From Acidobacteriota bacterium (GTDB lineage: Bacteria > Acidobacteriota > Blastocatellia > Pyrinomonadales > Pyrinomonadaceae): a DNA stretch of 64,000 nt. A program made the translations under genes and the position numbers. Location of the stretch: contig JAHBSL010000012.1 in the NCBI GenBank assembly GCA_019639135.1, positions 62,001 to 126,000 on the forward strand, written 5' to 3'. The notes below the pieces were generated by a model, which was not told where the DNA came from, searched no databases, and worked only from the letters and a program-made list of their open reading frames with translations. Shown piece after piece: positions 61,001 through 64,000 of this stretch (position 1 is the stretch's first letter; each line of letters begins with the position of its first letter).

Positions 61001-61386
61001 CCTACGCCGCTCGGGCGGGCATTGCGACGGCAGAGAACAAAGCAAAGTACTGGAAGGATTTCACCGAGAACAAAGAAATCTCCGAGAGCTGGATCGAGGC
61101 GGCGTTCGGGCCGTGGAATTCGATCAGGCATTCGGAACTGACGCTGCCCTATCTCGAACGAGCTTTGAAAGAACTGCCGAATCACAAACGCAACCGGAAG
61201 ATATTCTTTGTAAACGGCTGGCTCGGCGCATTCATCGGCGGCCAGCGTAGCGAGGAAGCGCTGAACATAGTCAACAAATTCCTCGCCGACAACCCAACGC
61301 TCGACCGCGACCTGCGCCTAAAGATACTCGAGAATGCAGATCTGATCGAAAGAGCCGTAAAGATACGTTCAAATTTCGCACGATAG
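58099..61386 (+). CDS. M1 family zinc aminopeptidase with in-frame palindromic insertions
   Basis: 1095 aa from the ATG at 58099 (signal peptide KYLFPAILLITITTIS). The zinc site is HEASHQWFGDTV at ~465 with the third ligand in WLKEGFATFTAY, and the N-terminal substrate motif is GGMEHEGATF. The protein is long for M1 because several low-complexity segments are inserted: ~85-106, ~300-333, ~756-781, ~806-831 and ~879-917. Each is encoded by a palindrome (repeat entries below), none breaks the frame, and catalytic motifs are intact. Probably exported to the periplasm. Confidence 0.93.
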   Translation: MRKYLFPAILLITITTISQPRPPAATLPPIDPGVPLELAKWRAERYLDVRYKLNLTLEKMSPVLKGTMEIRLVVRDAVTTGRGDAGIAGQPTTGTQASPPASAQGAEIPPIILDWRKIRGHEEKSTISNVTINGRKVQSASFSSSIREEPLAAGGVRDESRTLNFAEHNEHLIFCEGVVPGENVITLDFTSPILTSGSAITRYVDKEDGSEYIYSLFVPSDASTAFPVFDQPDIKARFSLKLQYPSGWSPIGNSPIAKHFKGWCDVAKPCFDGVEFSETAPISTYVFAFAAGPFERVSSSSVSSPHVSKGSVKDSRSSSSQDPSLTVGLPTPLAQRNVKAELEDAYKKWLANDCCGIMTTDEAKAFREQNAEPIQTDIYVRKSQAEKFKLHAAEVFRLNRESIKYFEEYFDYKFPFPKYDLVLIPEFPFGGMEHEGATFLRESAIIFPQEPTKNDHISRALLIFHEASHQWFGDTVTMRWFDDLWLKEGFATFTAYKAMERIMPEMMAWKVFYERVKQAAYQTDSTKGTTPIYQEIPNLSAAKSAYGNIVYNKAPAFLRQAEFYLGEDKFQAAVRGFLKKHEFGNAGWEDLVSELERTSKRDLKPWARTWVTKPGLPIVRPLIEESKGAIAIGAEQKSLAGAPGDWRMKTQLFLLDNTGSKWTNLLVFEDPADIAGGSVHANTAAAIRRSFAFTNHQDYGYGIFLLDNKSREYVLKNIQNEKDAFLRSMMWGALWDSVREGELDPREFVDLVVRVLQKPAREQGRNSLAERNALTDVRASAIEDESTTALLLSRVGTAMNYYIADRVGGPRASKGSRDNPAPSLTVGPPTPSDLGTRVEEMLIELMQNAETLGQRITYYRAFLNVASSENARKVLKELITAETQRRGDGTGGNPSGSEGVPSPPNKNTLPTGRVSAADADKNRIAIPLKTKDKFDIVTRLLILGDPEAEKLLAELEKTETSDDAKRYAYAARAGIATAENKAKYWKDFTENKEISESWIEAAFGPWNSIRHSELTLPYLERALKELPNHKRNRKIFFVNGWLGAFIGGQRSEEALNIVNKFLADNPTLDRDLRLKILENADLIERAVKIRSNFAR
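58352..58413. repeat. In-frame palindrome (a) in the M1 gene
   Basis: GCAGGCG and CGCCTGC form an inner hairpin around tccc, with GC-rich flanks (gactggaacgcaggcgtccc). The sequence resembles the intergenic element at 61389-61478 (ggagcgcggacactcctgtc), with the same layout. Codes for a Gly/Thr/Ser/Pro/Ala-rich loop of about 21 residues. Confidence 0.65.
58998..59094. repeat. In-frame palindrome (b) in the M1 gene
   Basis: Left arm cagtgtcagtagcccgcacg... (58998-59031), right arm ending tagggctaccgacaccg (59061-59094), imperfect reverse complements with agtaagggctcc against ggatccctccct. Shares architecture with elements c, d and e. Confidence 0.75.
60365..60441. repeat. In-frame palindrome (c) in the M1 gene
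   Basis: Arms tgcagaagcccgcgcgtgag... (60365-60393) and its near-exact reverse complement (60413-60441), about 29 bp with five mismatches and a 19-bp loop. Same family as b and d. Confidence 0.85.
60514..60590. repeat. In-frame palindrome (d) in the M1 gene
   Basis: Arms gtgtcggaggcccgcgcgc (60514-60545) and gacggtcgggcctccgacac (60559-60590), imperfect reverse complements with caagcaagggctc against gcgccctccctg. Confidence 0.82.
60734..60849. repeat. Composite repeat (e) in the M1 gene
   Basis: Two parts. 60734-60760 (taaccgcagagacgcagaga...) matches the left arm of the coaBC element at 1971-1997 but has no right arm here. 60769-60798 (ggcggaaacccgagcggtag...) and 60817-60849 are imperfect reverse complements in the same style as b-d. 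Confidence 0.8.
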
Positions 61387-61388
61387 GA

Positions 61389-61478
61389 GCGCGGACACTC
61401 CTGTCCGCATGAGCGTCGCTTCGACGCGAACAAGAATCTCGCCGTAAGAACCGGCGATGCGGACAAGAGTGTCCACCC
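61389..61478. repeat. Intergenic palindrome between the M1 gene and the DUF1906 gene
   Basis: Left arm gcgcggacactcctgtccgcat (61389-61410), right arm atgcggacaagagtgtccac (61457-61478), imperfect reverse complements; the inner left arm is itself self-complementary. Close relative of element (a). It lies between convergent stops and may act as a terminator. Confidence 0.75.
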
Positions 61479-61487
61479 TCCGTCCAA

Positions 61488-63884
61488 CTACGGTGCCGGC
61501 AGGTAAGCCGCAGGTACCGAGCGATCCGTCGCTATGCCGAACTGAGCCGCGAAAAATCCCTGCTGGCTCCGCTGCAAATACCAAACGCCGTTCGACGGGC
61601 GAAAGACCGCTAGGTCTGCTCGGCCGTCGCCGTCGTAATCTCCGGTCGAGGGTACATCGCCGTTTATGCCAAAGTTAAACGCGCCAAACCCCTCGGTCGT
61701 CCGGAGCAAATACCAAAGCCCGTCTGCAGGCCGGTAAACGGCGAGGTCCGCTTTGCCATCGGCGTCAAAATCGCCCTGTGCCGGTAGGTCCGTTTCGATT
61801 CCGAACGAGGTTGCCGTGAAGCTGCCGTCCGAGCTTTTCAGCACGTACCAAACGCCGCCGGCGGGCCGGTAAACTGCGATGTCCGTTTTCCCGTCGCCGT
61901 CGTAATCCGCCGGAACGGGCTTGTCGCCCGCGAGCCCAAACTGGACAAAGGTAAACGTGCCGCGGCTGTCGCTATTGGCGATATACCAAACACCGTTCGA
62001 TGGCCGGAAAACCGCGATGTCCGTCTTGCCGTCGCCGTTGAAGTCGCCGGGAACCGGAATGTCGCCCGCCGAGCCGAATTGACGGGTCGAATAATTCAAA
62101 CCCTTCAGCAGGAAATGCCAGGTGCCGTCCGCCGGGCGGAAGATCGCTTGATCCGTCCGTCCGTCGCCATCGAAATCGCCTGGGGCCAGAATGTCCGTTT
62201 CGACGCCGAAAGAGGTCGCCGTAAATGTCGAGTTCGAGCTCCGCAGTACGTACCAGATGCCGCCTGCGGGGCGATAGACGCTTATGTCCGTTTTGCCGTC
62301 GCCGTCGAAGTCGGCATTTATGTTACGCGATATTGCGTTGCCGAAAACCGGAGCATCGGAGATGTTTCCGTCGATGTTGAATGTGACGCCGCCCCAGGTT
62401 TCATCGTGCGGCCCCTGCCATTGCTTGATCCGCTGGTTGGTCGTCCATTCGTTGGTCGGGAAGGTCGGGAACGAGATGTATGTCCAGACGTTCATCACGT
62501 TGTCCCAGCGGGCCATCCAGATCGCGTGCATCTTGCTCGCAGGCGGAAGGTTTACCCAGTCTTCCTGTGCGTTTTTTGGCGAGCCGTAAGTGCCGGATTC
62601 GTAACCGAGTTCGCGGACGCGATCCGTCCAGCCTTTTAGGAAAGCGGTCGAGGCAATGCGGCAGCCGGGCGTCTGCGCCGTCTCGTCGTAGCGTTCCATG
62701 TCGTAGTAAAGGATCGTGCCCGGGCCGAGGCCGAGATTGCCGGCATCCGTAACCGCGATCCCCGCTTCCTCGCGGCCCTGCGTTTCGGCGACCACGGGGT
62801 CGAGGCTGAATCGCGGACGCGTAAACGTCGTACTGGCTATGCAGGGCGATTGGTAGCCGACGATGGTCGGGATAAGTCCCCAGCCCATCGCCTTGACCTG
62901 CTGGACCCATTGGGCGGTCAACTGCGGCTGCGAGCATCCGCGGTTGCGCCCGCTCATATAGATATTGGCATCATGGAACCACGAGGTGTCCCACCACGTC
63001 TGCATCTGCTGAATTGTGCCGGCGGTGCATTTATCAAAACCGCGGTTGAGACTGATGCGGTTCGGTCCGGTCGAAACGGCGGAAAATTTCGGTGTCTCTC
63101 GTGCTTCTGCGAGCGCTTTTTCTCGGGCGTCATCGGTGCTTACCTTCAGCTCGGTCGGCATCGCATCGGAACCGGCAAATTTTAGCACCGACCGCTGATA
63201 GCACCCCGCTTTGAAGCCGAGACATTCGCCGATGTTCTCCAGCGTCCAAGGTCCGTCGCTGATAATGCCTTCGGGCGAATCATCACGACGGAGATCGATC
63301 TCTCGACGGGTCAACTCCCACGTGCGGCCTCCATCAATTGACCGATACTCCGCGACACCGACAAAGTTCGAGGAGGTCTGCAAACGAAAGCTGAGCGTCA
63401 TCGTGTCGCCCGAAAGCGAGAGTTTTCCGGTTGCCGGAGCGGCTTCGAGGTCCTCAAAACGAGGAAGATCAAGTTGGAGGTTGGACCATCTCACGCCGCC
63501 ATCGGATGAGACTGCGATGGAGACGTAAGGGCCGTTCCCGATGACCACGAACAGTCGGCTTGAATCGACCGTTATCGAAGCTATCCTTGCCGAGATCGGA
63601 ATCCCGAGAGGCAGTCTCTGCCAACTTTGCCCGCCGTCATCAGTGCGGTAAACGGCCTGATCCGTGTGCACGATGGCCGAGCGGCCGGGGAGCGATCGAA
63701 CGCTGCGGATGAGATGTCCCTCTGCGGCAGGCGCCGTAGCCGACGGCGTGGAAAGTGTCGAAATTATCTCAAGCCGCTTGAAGGTAGAATCTTGTGCCGA
63801 AACGATTGATGCGACCGTCGCAAGAACGATCAGGAGAGTCGCAGGTACTGAACGCAGCATATTTTTGGAGCCTCGCAGAGCCAT
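61488..63884 (-). CDS. Secreted DUF1906 (glycoside hydrolase-like) protein with FG-GAP/VCBS repeats
   Basis: About 798 aa. The frame opens at GTG 63893; ATG 63884 is used here, though ATG 63860 (GAGG upstream) just before a signal peptide (MLRSVPATLLIVLATVASIV) is also likely. Residues ~40-230: BNR/YCF48-like propeller repeats (VYRTDDGGQSWQRLPLG; AVSSDGGVRWSNL; YRSIDGGRTWELTR). Residues ~285-510: DUF1906, a GH25-like barrel (GFDKCTAGTIQQMQTWWDTS; GTILYYDMERYD; YGSPKNAQEDW). Residues ~520-790: six FG-GAP repeats with GDFDGDGKTDIAVYRP and GTWHFLL-type blades and DxDxDG calcium loops. Confidence 0.85.
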   Translation of the reverse strand: MALRGSKNMLRSVPATLLIVLATVASIVSAQDSTFKRLEIISTLSTPSATAPAAEGHLIRSVRSLPGRSAIVHTDQAVYRTDDGGQSWQRLPLGIPISARIASITVDSSRLFVVIGNGPYVSIAVSSDGGVRWSNLQLDLPRFEDLEAAPATGKLSLSGDTMTLSFRLQTSSNFVGVAEYRSIDGGRTWELTRREIDLRRDDSPEGIISDGPWTLENIGECLGFKAGCYQRSVLKFAGSDAMPTELKVSTDDAREKALAEARETPKFSAVSTGPNRISLNRGFDKCTAGTIQQMQTWWDTSWFHDANIYMSGRNRGCSQPQLTAQWVQQVKAMGWGLIPTIVGYQSPCIASTTFTRPRFSLDPVVAETQGREEAGIAVTDAGNLGLGPGTILYYDMERYDETAQTPGCRIASTAFLKGWTDRVRELGYESGTYGSPKNAQEDWVNLPPASKMHAIWMARWDNVMNVWTYISFPTFPTNEWTTNQRIKQWQGPHDETWGGVTFNIDGNISDAPVFGNAISRNINADFDGDGKTDISVYRPAGGIWYVLRSSNSTFTATSFGVETDILAPGDFDGDGRTDQAIFRPADGTWHFLLKGLNYSTRQFGSAGDIPVPGDFNGDGKTDIAVFRPSNGVWYIANSDSRGTFTFVQFGLAGDKPVPADYDGDGKTDIAVYRPAGGVWYVLKSSDGSFTATSFGIETDLPAQGDFDADGKADLAVYRPADGLWYLLRTTEGFGAFNFGINGDVPSTGDYDGDGRADLAVFRPSNGVWYLQRSQQGFFAAQFGIATDRSVPAAYLPAP

Positions 63885-64000
63885 TGGGATCACTTATGAA
63901 ATGCGAAAGAATTATAGTGGATTTCGATGGCAGATTCTAGCCAAATAGGGCTTGTTCCGGCATGTTTTACCGGGAAGCGATAATCGGTTACTTTAAACTT

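Overview
ORGANISM. The window looks like a chromosomal segment of a Gram-negative, GC-moderate, free-living bacterium, most likely an Acidobacteriota of the Blastocatellia/Pyrinomonadaceae type. This is inferred from gene style, not from a marker phylogeny: large Oar-like TonB receptors with Gly/Arg-rich turns, an ECF sigma/anti-sigma pair, paired secreted M16 peptidases, FecR/YXWQ-type surface proteins, a secretin with a cohesin domain, FG-GAP repeat proteins, and short palindromic repeats scattered between and inside genes. No rRNA is present. LAYOUT. 1-1.3 kb: two secreted or membrane-anchored hypotheticals on the minus strand. 1.4-3.7 kb: coaBC and a family-4 uracil-DNA glycosylase. 3.8-8.4 kb: a carotenoid locus (crtB, crtI, a LyeJ-like UbiA prenyltransferase, a CruF-IDI fusion). 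8.4-11.5 kb: secreted isoaspartyl peptidase, cinA, and a VTT/TVP38 membrane protein that may start at ATT. 11.6-16.2 kb: pseudopilus/secretin operon. 16.2-23.6 kb: ECF sigma factor, zinc-finger anti-sigma factor, a polymer-forming membrane protein, a DUF5666 protein, an Oar-like TonB receptor and a small secreted protein. 23.7-27.4 kb (minus): nucleotide-sugar genes (ugd plus an epimerase) and two related exported proteins. 27.8-30.3 kb: orphan sugar-binding lipoprotein, ROK kinase and a small hypothetical. 30.4-38.7 kb: the rimP-nusA-infB-rbfA translation operon running on into an NrnA-like phosphatase, cobO, pgpA and a DUF1835 protein. 38.7-42 kb: CorA, infA, a secreted Xaa-Pro aminopeptidase and a repeat-rich gap. 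42.2-49.2 kb: a zinc-ribbon/L7-L12-like/beta-propeller membrane protein, a FecR/YXWQ protein, two M16 peptidases and a small ORF. 49.2-49.55 kb: an exactly phased 21-bp tandem array. 49.7-52.6 kb: a POT peptide transporter, a CAU-anticodon tRNA split by a group I intron with an antisense HNH gene, and tRNA-Glu(CTC). 52.8-56.8 kb: a metal-handling module (PepSY protein, TonB receptor, Cys-rich DUF6660-like protein, CDF exporter). 56.8-63.9 kb: ychF, an M1 aminopeptidase with in-frame palindromic insertions, and a large secreted DUF1906/FG-GAP protein. HOW IT FITS TOGETHER. Most of the window is housekeeping (translation, CoA, DNA repair) mixed with envelope functions. The carotenoid genes suggest an acyclic C50 pathway, with isomerase supply of DMAPP fused to the hydratase. 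The most notable non-standard items are the complete group IC3 intron with antisense homing-endonuclease gene (51900-52500), the family of palindromic elements carried in frame inside the M1 peptidase and coaBC, and the 21-bp phased array at 49231-49541.
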